A stretch of 13,568 nucleotides of DNA from Bacillota bacterium (lineage in GTDB: Bacteria > Bacillota > Desulfotomaculia > Desulfotomaculales > JAJYZD01), in the NCBI GenBank assembly GCA_021800315.1, contig JAJYZD010000087.1, positions 1 through 13,568 of the forward strand. The letters run 5' to 3'. The translations under genes were made by a program, and so were the position numbers. Positions within the stretch are counted from its first letter, which is position 1; the number at the start of each line of letters is the position of its first letter. The notes below the pieces were generated by a model. The model was given only the letters and a program-made list of their open reading frames with translations, was not told the DNA's origin and did no database searches. Positions 1 through 7,709 of this stretch are shown here, piece after piece.

Positions 1-990
1 GAACTTCCGCAGGCACCGGTTATTCCGGCGCACCTGCTCCATGCCGATCGGCGAATACCTGCTCGTTTCCCCCGTTCCGCCCGCGATGCAGAAGGCGTCG
101 TTGGCGTGACTCTTGGGCAGGCCGAGGTCAATCCTTCTGCTCTTCGTGATGCGGCCGAAGGTCGGCCGGGCGCCCAATTCTTGCGTAAGCCGCCAGCGGA
201 CCATTGTCAGGAAAGTCGCCGGCCGGTAGGACTTGACATCCGGTTTCCAGCCCCAAAGGCGTTGTCCCTCCTGGTGGTTTTCCGGCCGGTGACACTTATC
301 GCATAGGGTAACCAGGTTGCCGGGCCGGTCAGTCCGGTCATTCCGCCAAAAGCCCACGTGGTGGATCTGGAGGACCGGGTTTTGGGCCTTGTTCGCGCAG
401 TCGGGGTTCTGGCAGCGATGGCCATCCCGGTGCAAGATGTATTCCCGCAGGTTCCGGAAACCCGCCTGCTCTCCCTGCTGATACTCTTCACCCTGGATAC
501 CCGGTGTCTTGATAGCCTGGATATCGAAGTTGGCCACCTCGACAACAACTTCCGTCACCGGCAGGATGGACTTGACGAAGTTGATCAACCTGATGTGACT
601 GTCGAGCTTGTGCTGGATACTGGGAGCAAACCATCCCTCCGGCCTCCTCCGGTTGGCAAACCGGGGAGCGCGATACCGTTTCCGGCCCTTGCGCTGACGC
701 CGGTTGTCGCGCCGTTCCTTGTTCCTTTCCACTTGGCCTTCCAGCAGCTTGCATTCACCGGCGATCAGTTCCCTGGTTCCGGTAACCGCCGAAAACCCGA
801 CCATCGAATATCCGGCGTCAACCCCAAGAGTAACCGCCTGCGTGTAAGGAGTGGTCTTGTAGGTCAGCATGATTGTGAACGGGTTCGACCGCACCACAAC
901 GGCCCGCCCATCTTTGAGCATCCTCCGTACCTTCCCATGTCTTTCAGTAGGCATAAGCGGGTTGCCGTCTTTGTCCAGTACGTAAACCAT
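1..990 (-). CDS. iscB: IscB-family RNA-guided HNH/RuvC nuclease, C-terminus cut by window edge
   Basis: The frame is open from ATG at 988-990 to the window edge, giving 330 residues. IscB proteins (IS200/IS605-related ISC elements, ancestors of Cas9) are RNA-guided DNA nucleases. The expected order is visible. An N-terminal PLMP-like segment (residues 11-14, PLMP) is followed by RuvC-I GVDAGY with Asp58. An Arg-rich bridge helix spans about 89-115, and RuvC-II EVVVEVANFD carries Glu151. A zinc HNH insert has Cys193, Cys198, His210-His211, Cys230 and Cys233, and RuvC-III reads SHANDAF with Asp298. All catalytic residues are present, so it looks intact up to the edge. An AAGGAGG ribosome site lies about 9 nt upstream. 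The upstream non-coding block is its guide RNA. The remaining C-terminal target-interaction part lies outside the window. No transposase (TnpA-like) gene is visible. Confidence 0.93.
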   Translation of the reverse strand, partial: MVYVLDKDGNPLMPTERHGKVRRMLKDGRAVVVRSNPFTIMLTYKTTPYTQAVTLGVDAGYSMVGFSAVTGTRELIAGECKLLEGQVERNKERRDNRRQRKGRKRYRAPRFANRRRPEGWFAPSIQHKLDSHIRLINFVKSILPVTEVVVEVANFDIQAIKTPGIQGEEYQQGEQAGFRNLREYILHRDGHRCQNPDCANKAQNPVLQIHHVGFWRNDRTDRPGNLVTLCDKCHRPENHQEGQRLWGWKPDVKSYRPATFLTMVRWRLTQELGARPTFGRITKSRRIDLGLPKSHANDAFCIAGGTGETSRYSPIGMEQVRRNNRCLRKF

Positions 991-1006
991 TCGCTACGAC
1001 CTCCTT

Positions 1007-1318
1007 GCGGAGAGTAAGCCCGCCTTGCGGCGGTGGGTCCACTTACCCAATGTTGCACCGGGTTTTACGCTGACAGCACTTCTGCTACCCTCACAGATGT
1101 TTAACCATCAGCCGCAGGGCCTGGGACGGGTGGAGAATCCACAGGGTGCCTATGCCCCTAATGAAAGGATTCCGGTGTAACGTAGCCGTTCGTCATGAGG
1201 TCCCGACGGCTTAGGGTAATCAACCAGGCTACGAGTTGCCCCGTAGCCTCCGGTTAGAACCGGGGACTGATAGGTTGTCCTATCAGTCCCCGGCCTTGTG
1301 CCGGGGGTGGTTGACTCA
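1007..1318 (-). ncRNA. IscB-associated omega RNA (HEARO RNA)
   Basis: About 310 nt directly upstream of iscB has no convincing reading frame and is rich in inverted repeats. This is where the omega (HEARO) RNA of IscB systems is encoded, on the same strand and ending near the iscB start. The clearest element is a perfect 15-bp stem with a 4-nt loop at 1260-1293. It is followed in the RNA by a smaller stem that includes GGCTACG/CGTAGCC (about 1228-1252), and by a block near 1110-1140 containing complementary GTGGA/TCCAC arms. Its 5' part would include the targeting guide, read from sequence beside the insertion point. The exact ends are not determined: the 5' boundary at about 1318 is placed where the sequence stops resembling a flanking coding region, and the 3' end at the iscB ribosome site. 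Confidence 0.8.
1260..1293 (-). repeat. Perfect 15-bp inverted repeat, 4-nt loop
   Basis: Arms 1260-1274 and 1279-1293 are exact reverse complements around a 4-nt loop (TTGT on the plus strand). The hairpin sits near the 5' end of the omega RNA, close to the element boundary, and is probably an RNA structural stem. A role as a transposition end hairpin is possible, because IS605-type ends are also imperfect palindromes. There is no T-run after it on the minus strand, so it is not a simple terminator. Confidence 0.85.
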
Positions 1319-1364
1319 GCGGTATTCCATCTTCACCCGAAGCTAACAGCATGGCGACAGACAT
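1319..1364 (-). pseudogene. 5' fragment of a gene interrupted by the IscB element
   Basis: A good AAGGAG site (1374-1379) lies 9 nt upstream of an ATG at 1362-1364. The frame starts MSVAMLLASGEDGIP and then runs into the omega RNA, where it stops at 1254-1256. A strong ribosome site directly in front of a start that dies inside a mobile element suggests that IscB landed about 15 codons into a real gene. That gene would follow the UroD-family gene in the same direction. Too little coding sequence remains to recognise the family. A chance ATG is possible. Confidence 0.4.
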
Positions 1365-1478
1365 GTGCGTATTCTCCTTCCGGAACGTCCCCGGCGTACC
1401 GGCCCGGTGAGAACTCATCGGAAAGGTTGTTAAGGCCGGTATGCCGGTTGTCGATCCGCCGTTTCCATCCCTGGTAAT
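1365..1478. other. Intergenic spacer after the Cys-type UroD gene
   Basis: This spacer separates the stop of the UroD-family gene (TAA, 1479-1481) from the truncated gene start at 1364. It contains short GC-rich inverted repeats of the CCGG type but no T-run that would support an intrinsic terminator, and no promoter I can defend. Read-through from the methyltransferase operon toward the IscB element is therefore plausible. Confidence 0.5.
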
Positions 1479-2540
1479 TTACTGATCGGCCCTAGTCTTT
1501 CTCGCCCAATTAGATGCACCATATTTCTGAGTCGTTTCCACCATCGCCTTGAGGTTCGCCAGAGGCGCTTCGGGCCAAATATCGCAAGCGGGCCATACCG
1601 CGTCCACTCCACCCGCCAGGCTCCGCAATACAGCCTCCCCGACCGCTTCCGGGGTCCCGTTGACCAGGATGTTGTAGGCATCGACATTCCCGAACAGCAG
1701 CGGCTCGATACCGATGGTCTCGCGACTTTTCACAAGGTCGTTCTTGGTTTCCACGCTCACGGCCTCGGCTCCGACGTCATTCATCTGTCCGATAATCAGA
1801 TTGGTATCACCACAGATATGCAGAATCTTCGGAGACGGGATGGACCGGAATATCTTCTCCAGGTGCGGCTTTATAACCTGGCGGAAGGTGCGCGGGCTCA
1901 AGACGTCGGTCGGGGCACCCATCTCCCGGATAACGATGTAATCAGCTCCGGCCGCCCGGTACCGGGGAACCATCGCAATTATCAGATCCGACAGGATATC
2001 GAGCATGCTATTGACCTGGTCGGGCTTCTTGAAGCATAGCTTAAAAAGGTCGTTGAGATCCATCAGCTGTCCGGCCATAGTAAACGGCCCCAGGAACCAG
2101 CTGCCGATCGGCACTTCATTACCCACGTCATTCTTAAGTAAGCGCAGAGCTTCCAGTACCACCGGAAAACGGCCCCGTTCATGAATATCGCCGGGAATGG
2201 TTATCCTGGTCATTTCGTCATTGGAGTGGATGATCTTCTCCTTAATTGTCGGATAAAGCAATTGGTTAACATCCTCGTAGGCATTCATAGCGCAGCCCAA
2301 TGCTTCGGCTTCGACACACATATCGAAGGGAACAACCGCGCACTCAAAACCAAACAGTCTGTAGGAACTGGCGGCCATATTTGCCATTTTCCCCGGGTCC
2401 CCATGAATGGAAGGAAACTTGTAGCCATACTCCGCCAAACCGGCCGTGGTGACATTGCCCATCCCGCTGTAACAAGCTACACGGTCGACTTCCTGACCGC
2501 TAAAAAGTCCGAGCACCCTGTCTCTGATCGACATCGCCAC
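1479..2540 (-). CDS. UroD-family corrinoid methyltransferase (MtbA/MtaA/MtvB-like), cysteine type
   Basis: The 353-residue protein has the usual length of UroD-fold cobalamin methyltransferases. These use a zinc ion to activate a substrate or a thiol acceptor and exchange the methyl group with a corrinoid protein. The diagnostic zinc ligands are visible: His241 and Cys243 in HICGDT, and Cys319 in PACDIWP near the C-terminus, followed by the typical PLANLKAMVE helix. The start is GTG at 2538-2540, with a GGGGGG site about 9 nt upstream; an ATG two codons later fits less well. It follows the MtrH-family, RACE and corrinoid genes, so a role as the substrate:corrinoid methyltransferase (MTI, as MtvB/OdmB in O-demethylases) is likely. 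The substrate cannot be read from sequence. It is a useful cysteine-containing reference for the TGA-containing relative at 12508-13542. Confidence 0.9.
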   Translation of the reverse strand: MAMSIRDRVLGLFSGQEVDRVACYSGMGNVTTAGLAEYGYKFPSIHGDPGKMANMAASSYRLFGFECAVVPFDMCVEAEALGCAMNAYEDVNQLLYPTIKEKIIHSNDEMTRITIPGDIHERGRFPVVLEALRLLKNDVGNEVPIGSWFLGPFTMAGQLMDLNDLFKLCFKKPDQVNSMLDILSDLIIAMVPRYRAAGADYIVIREMGAPTDVLSPRTFRQVIKPHLEKIFRSIPSPKILHICGDTNLIIGQMNDVGAEAVSVETKNDLVKSRETIGIEPLLFGNVDAYNILVNGTPEAVGEAVLRSLAGGVDAVWPACDIWPEAPLANLKAMVETTQKYGASNWARKTRADQ

Positions 2541-2544
2541 GATA

Positions 2545-2655
2545 CTAACCCCCCTTTAGATTCGAAACCCTGTTCGGCTTTCGCCCTGCTTTTCCTACCG
2601 GTAGACCGTAGATTTCCGTAACCTTGATTTCGCCATCCGGCCGGAGCTTCTTCAT
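2545..2655 (-). CDS. Possible 36-residue ORF in spacer
   Basis: The spacer between the MtrH-family and Cys-type UroD genes (2541-2743) contains an ATG-started frame of 36 codons. It begins MKKLRPDGEIKVTEIYGLP and ends just before the ribosome site of the next gene. The composition is protein-like (basic, few rare codons), but I see no clear ribosome site and recognise no family. It may be a remnant of a decayed gene. The upstream half of the spacer is GC-rich, with short inverted repeats of the GCCGG/CCGGC type. Confidence 0.22.
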   Translation of the reverse strand: MKKLRPDGEIKVTEIYGLPVGKAGRKPNRVSNLKGG

Positions 2656-2743
2656 CGGGTTCCGGTCAGCCCGCCTATCCCCCCGCCCCGGGGAGCTGCC
2701 GGCGGTCGGGACTTGCCGGCCGTGACCGCAAAGCATTGAGGAA

Positions 2744-3679
2744 TCACACCAGCTTGGCCGCAAAATCGGCGAATAGCTTTCGTAGCGGATGATTCCCACC
2801 AGCCGGCAATACGCCGGTTTCCCCGTAGACCAGCGTGCTGAGCATCATGCTGGCGCATGCCACCGCCGGTATGATTTTGGGTATGTTGACTATCGGACCG
2901 CTAAACAGGAGATCGGCCCAAAGCAAGGCGGCAATGGCCTGACCGGACGCGTTGATGGCGTTGAAACCGTCGGATCCCCACATCTCCCTGGCTTCTTTCC
3001 ACATATAGGTGCCGTTGGAGGAAGCCACGCCGGCGGGCCAGCCGAACTCTTCCTTCACCAGACGGGCCGCGAGGCAGGACAGGGCGGTGGAGGGCAGGTT
3101 CATCACCGCCGCATCGACCAGAATGCTTTCAAAGTCGTCTTCCTTAATAATTTCGAACATCTTCCTCAGACCGGTGACCCGGCCCTGCGGCGTCTGATCC
3201 TCCGGGTTGAAAGCCTGCACCACCACGTGCTTGATACCCAGTTCCCTGAGGCGGGCGACCTGGCCGGGGATGTCCTTATCCCAGGGGGTTATGCTGTTGT
3301 AGAGCAGTCTGTCCTGCATACCCAGTCCGGCTACGTGGGCGGCGACCTCCAGACGCGCTTTCTCCACCCACATGTCGATCCCGAAGGGTTGGTCGGAGAT
3401 ACCCAGGAAGAAATCGATATAGGTCTTCATTTCATCCAGTGAGTTGGCGACCATGGCCACCACCGCCGGAACCCCGCTCCGGGCGGACAGTTCCTCCTGA
3501 CGCAGCACGTAATCCCTGGCTTTGTCCCGGTCAAACGAGCGTTCCTTACGATTACCCAGGATCCTGTCGCCGTTATGAAACATCGAAGAAATCAAGAGCG
3601 GCGGATTTTCCCCGGGCTGTCCACCGACCGGCCATTCCCCCAGACGGCAGACCTTCTGGGGCTGCGCCAACTTGAACAT
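2744..3679 (-). CDS. MtrH-family methyltransferase (methyl-corrinoid:tetrahydrofolate type)
   Basis: The 311-residue protein resembles the MtrH family. In methanogens this is subunit H of the tetrahydromethanopterin methyltransferase. In acetogens its relatives (MtvA, OdmD) move the methyl group from a methylated corrinoid protein to tetrahydrofolate. Family-like segments are the N-terminal NPPLLISSMFHNGDR, the central WVEKARLEVAAHVAGLG and the C-terminal KIIPAVACASMMLST. The ATG at 3677-3679 has an AGGAGGG site about 11 nt upstream that overlaps the stop of the RACE gene, indicating tight coupling. Neighbouring RACE, corrinoid and UroD genes support the MTII role in a four-component system. 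Folate is inferred as the acceptor because no methanogen-specific gene is present. It ends with an ordinary TGA, and nothing family-like follows in frame. Confidence 0.87.
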   Translation of the reverse strand: MFKLAQPQKVCRLGEWPVGGQPGENPPLLISSMFHNGDRILGNRKERSFDRDKARDYVLRQEELSARSGVPAVVAMVANSLDEMKTYIDFFLGISDQPFGIDMWVEKARLEVAAHVAGLGMQDRLLYNSITPWDKDIPGQVARLRELGIKHVVVQAFNPEDQTPQGRVTGLRKMFEIIKEDDFESILVDAAVMNLPSTALSCLAARLVKEEFGWPAGVASSNGTYMWKEAREMWGSDGFNAINASGQAIAALLWADLLFSGPIVNIPKIIPAVACASMMLSTLVYGETGVLPAGGNHPLRKLFADFAAKLV

Positions 3680-3695
3680 AAGTCATCTCTCCCTC

Positions 3696-5639
3696 CTATT
3701 TGCCCACCTTGGCCAGGATGTGCCCGATGTGCGGAAATTTATCGGTGGAGTGAGGGAATGCCATGGCCGCGGCGAATCTCTCCTGAAAATCAGGTTCGAT
3801 GGCGGTTTCCACAAATTCCACCTCACGGGCTATCCAGGCTGCCTCGTCCCTTTTTTCCACGTCGAGCAAAGCCAGTTTCGCGCCGTCTCCGGCCGCATTG
3901 CCGACAGCCATAACGTTGTCCAGGTCGCAATCGGGGAACATGCCGATGAGCATAGCGCTCTCCTTATCAATGTAGCTGCCGAAGGCACCGGCCAGGGTGA
4001 CGCTGTCCAGGTTCGCGACGCCGAGCTTCTCCATCAGGTAGCGGGAACCGACGTAGAGGGCCGCTTTGGCTAGCTGGACCGCCCGGACATCACCTTGCGT
4101 GAAAGAGATATCCTTACCGATCGACGTCTCATCCGCCCACGCCAGGACGTATTCCGGCCGGCCGTCCTCAGCTTTGCGCACCCGGGGGCTGTCGGGCTTC
4201 ATATTAAACCGGCCGCTCTTTTGGATGATCCCGCTCTTGAACAGCTCAGCGACGACATCGATGATTCCGGAACCACAAATACCCTTGGCATCGGTCTTTT
4301 TCAGTTCCGGATACCACTTGTCCTGCCCGATTACCTTGTAAGAGGCCTCCATGGTCTCCGGGTCTATCCTCACCTTTTCTATGGCTCCCGGCGCGGCCCG
4401 CATGCCGAACTTGATTTGGGCCCCTTCGAGAGCGGGACCGGTAGCACAGGAAGTACAAAGTAACTTCCCGGCATTACCGATATCGATTTCTCCGTTGGTA
4501 CCGATGTCAATCACCATGCGGATCTTTGCCGGTTCTTTATAAGGCTCCTCGGCAATCAGCACCCCGACGTTGTCAGGGCCGACAAACCCGGCTTCGACCG
4601 GAAGGGTGTGGACATTGGCCGCCTTCCAGACCTTGATACCCAGGTCGCGGGCCTTGATGTTCTGCGCCTCCTTGGTACCGGCCGTGAAAGGCGAACGGCC
4701 GATGTAACTTGGTTCAATGCCCAAGGCGATATGCTGCATGACCGTGTTAAAGACCAGGGTCACCTCGAGGATGGCGTCCGGCGTGAGACCGATCTTTTCC
4801 GTCATCCGCCCGGCCAGGGTATTGATACCCTCGATAATGGCGCCGTGCATCTTCTCCAGGCCGTCGTCGTTCATCATGGCGTAAGTGATCCTGGATAGGA
4901 CGTCTTCCCCGTAACGCACCTGGGGGTTCATCATGGAGTCGACCACCAGCACCTGGCCGGTGCGGAGATCGCATAAATAAGCCGCCACGGTGGTGGTACC
5001 CACGTCGACCGCCAGCCCGAGCGCCCGTTCCACCAGACCGGGCTCAACCAGAATGATTTCTTGCCGGTTCCACACCGTAACCGTAACTTTCCAGTGCCCG
5101 TCCCGGACGACCGTGGGGAGATCGCGCAGAACAAGATAGTCGACGTTGAGGTCGCGGGGCAGGTGGTATTTGGCGTTTAAGGTATCCTTGACGCGCTCCG
5201 CGTCACTCCGGTGGTCTTCCAGGGTTGCCGGCTGCATTTCGATGTAATACTTGCGCACGGCCGGGTTTAACTTGAACACCCGCTCCTTGCCCGTTTCCAG
5301 CACCACCTGTTTGGCGCCCCGGCTTTCCTCCGGCACGAATACGAGCAGGTCTCCCAGCACTTTCGCGCAACACGCCAAGCGGAAGTTGTCCCCGATTTCC
5401 CCTTCGGTTAAGTAGTCCGTCTCATCGGGGAGAAACGGGCTGAGATTGGTCTGCCTGGAGTCTATCCCGAACTTCTCAAAGAACCCGGTTTCCAGCTTGA
5501 CCTTGCATTTCCCGCATACTTTTACCCCGCCGCAGACGCTTTCGATATCGACACCCAGTTGCCTGGCGGCGTCAAGCAGGTTCGTTCCCCCGTCCACCAA
5601 ACCACGCCGGCCGGAAGGTTGAAAGATTACAGTAGGCAT
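3696..5639 (-). CDS. RACE protein: ATP-dependent reductive activator of corrinoid protein (2Fe-2S + ASKHA, DUF4445)
   Basis: The 647-residue protein restores cob(II)alamin, formed by accidental oxidation, to active cob(I)alamin at the cost of ATP. The N-terminus is a plant-type 2Fe-2S ferredoxin domain with ligands Cys36, Cys42, Cys45 and Cys90 (CGGVKVCGKC then ACC). A linker follows. The ASKHA-type ATPase domain has the phosphate-1 motif DVGTTT at 212-217, DIGTNGE at 378-384, a conserved TSCATGPALEG loop near 396-406, and LAGAFGSY toward the C-terminus. This architecture matches the acetogen O-demethylase activating enzymes rather than RamA, which carries C-terminal 4Fe-4S clusters. The ATG has AGGAGG 6 nt upstream. 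It lies between the corrinoid-protein gene it would serve and the MtrH-family gene. Confidence 0.94.
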   Translation of the reverse strand: MPTVIFQPSGRRGLVDGGTNLLDAARQLGVDIESVCGGVKVCGKCKVKLETGFFEKFGIDSRQTNLSPFLPDETDYLTEGEIGDNFRLACCAKVLGDLLVFVPEESRGAKQVVLETGKERVFKLNPAVRKYYIEMQPATLEDHRSDAERVKDTLNAKYHLPRDLNVDYLVLRDLPTVVRDGHWKVTVTVWNRQEIILVEPGLVERALGLAVDVGTTTVAAYLCDLRTGQVLVVDSMMNPQVRYGEDVLSRITYAMMNDDGLEKMHGAIIEGINTLAGRMTEKIGLTPDAILEVTLVFNTVMQHIALGIEPSYIGRSPFTAGTKEAQNIKARDLGIKVWKAANVHTLPVEAGFVGPDNVGVLIAEEPYKEPAKIRMVIDIGTNGEIDIGNAGKLLCTSCATGPALEGAQIKFGMRAAPGAIEKVRIDPETMEASYKVIGQDKWYPELKKTDAKGICGSGIIDVVAELFKSGIIQKSGRFNMKPDSPRVRKAEDGRPEYVLAWADETSIGKDISFTQGDVRAVQLAKAALYVGSRYLMEKLGVANLDSVTLAGAFGSYIDKESAMLIGMFPDCDLDNVMAVGNAAGDGAKLALLDVEKRDEAAWIAREVEFVETAIEPDFQERFAAAMAFPHSTDKFPHIGHILAKVGK

Positions 5640-5695
5640 GTCCTTCCTCCTAAAGCTTCCTTATCTAAATCTGAACGGCATCTGAACAACCATCC

Positions 5696-6355
5696 CTACA
5701 TGTCTTTCAAGGAACTGATCATGGCGATAGCGTCCTTGAGCGCGTTGGTGGCGTCCTTGGCGTACCCGTCGGCGCCGAACATGCTGGCGATCTGCTCGCT
5801 CACCGGCGCGCCGCCGATCATGATCTTCGCCTTGGGGTTCCTCTCCCGGATCATTTTGATGATGCTTCTCATCCCCAGCATGGTCGTGGTCATCATAGCC
5901 GAAAGCGCGACAATTTCCGAATCGGTCTTGATCTGCTCCTCCACAAATTTCTCCAGGGGAACATCGCGTCCGAGGTCGTGCACCGTAAAACCGGCGGCGT
6001 CAAACATCATTTTAACAATGTTTTTGCCGATATCGTGCACATCGCCCTGGACAACACCCATGACCACCTGTCCCCTGGGCTTGCTGTCATCCTTCTGCAA
6101 CAGCGGCCGCAACAGGTCGAGCCCGGCGTACATGGCGTCGGCGCACATCAAGAGCTCGGGTACGAAATACTCCTGAATCTCATAGAGCCGGCCGCATTCC
6201 TGCATTCCGACGACCAGACCGTCAAAGATCGCCTTGCGGGGCTCCATACCCTCGGCAATCGCTTCGTTGGCCCCTTCCCTGGCCATGTCCTCATCATAGT
6301 TGACCACCGCGTCCGCCAGTTTCTTCAAGAGCTCCTGTTCCCTCTCCGGTGTCAC
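5696..6355 (-). CDS. Methyltransferase corrinoid-binding protein (MtvC/MtbC/OdmA-like)
   Basis: The 219-residue cobalamin carrier has the standard two domains. Residues about 1-90 form the helical B12-binding cap (PELLMCADAMYAG). Residues about 94-219 form a Rossmann-like B12 domain with the base-off/His-on motif GDVHDIGKN, where His107 is the lower cobalt ligand. The loops SAMMTTTM (about 152-159) and IGGAP also match the family. It shuttles the methyl group between the UroD-family and MtrH-family methyltransferases. The start is GTG at 6353-6355, with AAAGGGG about 8 nt upstream. A 56-nt gap separates it from the CobW-type gene upstream and a similar gap from RACE downstream. It is the only corrinoid protein in the window, so both UroD-family enzymes may use it. 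Confidence 0.95.
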   Translation of the reverse strand: MTPEREQELLKKLADAVVNYDEDMAREGANEAIAEGMEPRKAIFDGLVVGMQECGRLYEIQEYFVPELLMCADAMYAGLDLLRPLLQKDDSKPRGQVVMGVVQGDVHDIGKNIVKMMFDAAGFTVHDLGRDVPLEKFVEEQIKTDSEIVALSAMMTTTMLGMRSIIKMIRERNPKAKIMIGGAPVSEQIASMFGADGYAKDATNALKDAIAMISSLKDM

Positions 6356-6411
6356 GGCCCAAACCCCTTTCCTTACCCTTTTATTTTTTCTTCATCACAG
6401 GACCAAACCGA

Positions 6412-7389
6412 CTAGGCCCGGCGAAAATGGTGTTGGCCCATAATATCCTCGACCCCGGGCATCAACCCCGGAGGAGCGATGACCACCAGCAGGTTGTCAA
6501 CCAACTTACCGGGGCTGCTCTTGACCAAGTCATACCGCCCCATTACGTAGCTGAACAGGTAAGTATCTCCTGCATCCACCACGAATCCCTTGACCCGGGG
6601 GACACTTGGGGGCAGCGCCGCCGCCAATCCGTCTACCTCTGCCAGCCCCTGGCCATCCCACCGGAAAATCGCCGAGATGAGAATGTCCGGCGGCTTGAGC
6701 GAAAGACCCGGATTGGCCAATAAGTCGTCTATATATTGCTCGAGTTGGTCGTCCGTCATCTTTGGTCGGGAACCCTGCCCCGTAACCGTACTCCCGCTCC
6801 ACCTAAACAGCCCTTTTGTGTCTATCCCGGCATAAGAGGTTTCCCTAAAGACCGGTTGCGGATGATACGACCTGATAACCTCCTTGATTTCCTGTACCCT
6901 TTGCGGGTCGACCAGCTCTGTTTTGTTAATGACAAACATGGTAGACGTGGATATCTGATCCTCTACCGCGGAAAACACCTGGTAGGCGTCGAGAAAATGA
7001 GCCGCATCGAGCAAGCAGATCTGCTCCTTAAAGACAAAACGGTTGTTAAAGATCGGCAACTTTAGGTCCCTCTTTAAATCGGACGGGTTGGCCACTCCCG
7101 TGGATTCTATCACTAAAACATCCGGTCTTACATCATTGGTCAACTTATATAGAGCTTTAATAAAGTCAGTCTTGACACAAACGCAGAATATGGACCCCTT
7201 GCTTATTTCCAGGAGATCGAAGTGCTCCCCAACAAGCAAGGAACCATCGATGCCTATTTCCCCAAACTCATTCATCAGAACCATTAACTTCTTATCTTTG
7301 GGAAAATCCTTGAGCAGCCTGTTTAATAGCGTAGTCTTGCCACTACCTAAAAACCCGGTAATCAAGAAGACATCAGTAGTCTCAACCAT
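6412..7389 (-). CDS. CobW/COG0523-family GTPase (G3E), atypical cysteine motif
   Basis: This 325-residue P-loop GTPase belongs to the COG0523 metal-chaperone/metalloenzyme-maturation family. Visible motifs are Walker A TGFLGSGKTT at 11-20, the G3-type ESTG at 95-98 and the guanine-specificity motif NKTE at 155-158. The family metal-binding motif CxCC is altered here to GSIFCVC (Cys69 and Cys71). The ATG at 7387-7389 is preferred over the GTG three codons upstream because AAGG lies 9 nt before the ATG and abuts the GTG. Its position just before the corrinoid-protein gene suggests delivery of metal (zinc or cobalt) or help in assembling a methyltransferase, but that is inference. It is only distantly similar to the second CobW-type protein at 10450-11559. 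Confidence 0.86.
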   Translation of the reverse strand: MVETTDVFLITGFLGSGKTTLLNRLLKDFPKDKKLMVLMNEFGEIGIDGSLLVGEHFDLLEISKGSIFCVCVKTDFIKALYKLTNDVRPDVLVIESTGVANPSDLKRDLKLPIFNNRFVFKEQICLLDAAHFLDAYQVFSAVEDQISTSTMFVINKTELVDPQRVQEIKEVIRSYHPQPVFRETSYAGIDTKGLFRWSGSTVTGQGSRPKMTDDQLEQYIDDLLANPGLSLKPPDILISAIFRWDGQGLAEVDGLAAALPPSVPRVKGFVVDAGDTYLFSYVMGRYDLVKSSPGKLVDNLLVVIAPPGLMPGVEDIMGQHHFRRA

Positions 7390-7414
7390 CTTAACCACCC
7401 TTGGCTAAATGTTA

Positions 7415-7708
7415 TCAGAGTATTAACTCGGCTCGTTTCGTCGATTCGTTAATTGATACCAGGTAACCGCAGAACTTACACACCGCCAGTCTTACCCGGT
7501 CACCCCCCGCCAGCGACCAGAGCCAGGCATACCTAACGCCGTCGTCATTTCCGGCGGTCTCCCCAGGCGGTTTGAGCAGGCAGATCCGGTCGTTTTTCCC
7601 ACACACCGGACATCCTATGCCAAATAGTACATCCATTTGTCCTGGCAAGCCCAGTTCTATAATTAATTTCCTGAATTCCTCGACATGCCTAAGTTCCACG
7701 ATGATCAT
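7415..7708 (-). CDS. Small zinc-ribbon protein, function unknown
   Basis: The 97-residue protein has two cysteine knuckles, Cys33-x-x-Cys36 (CPVCGKND) and Cys77-x-x-Cys80 (CKFCGYLV), an arrangement that normally folds as a zinc ribbon. The region between contains a Trp-rich strand (YAWLWSL). I do not recognise a named family. The start ATG lies one base after the stop of the SMC-like gene, so translation is probably coupled. A GTG four codons in also has a workable spacing. It ends with tandem TGA TAA. Being wedged between an SMC-like ATPase and a CobW-type GTPase, it could be a nucleic-acid-binding partner of the former or a metal-binding partner of the latter. Confidence 0.75.
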   Translation of the reverse strand: MIIVELRHVEEFRKLIIELGLPGQMDVLFGIGCPVCGKNDRICLLKPPGETAGNDDGVRYAWLWSLAGGDRVRLAVCKFCGYLVSINESTKRAELIL

Positions 7709-7709
7709 C

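Noticed and set aside
358..1017. A 219-codon plus-strand open frame
   Set aside because: It is exactly antisense, codon-on-codon, to iscB, whose minus-strand frame carries all RuvC/HNH motifs. The plus-strand product has no recognisable features.
2744..2746. TGA at the end of the MtrH-family gene as a further Sec codon
   Set aside because: The frame after it has no family-like sequence, and the protein is already of the expected length. The TGA of 12102-12491 was rejected for the same reason, since a stop follows three codons later.
2789..3442. A 217-codon plus-strand open frame opposite the MtrH-family gene
   Set aside because: It is antisense to a recognisable MtrH-family protein; its own translation matches nothing.
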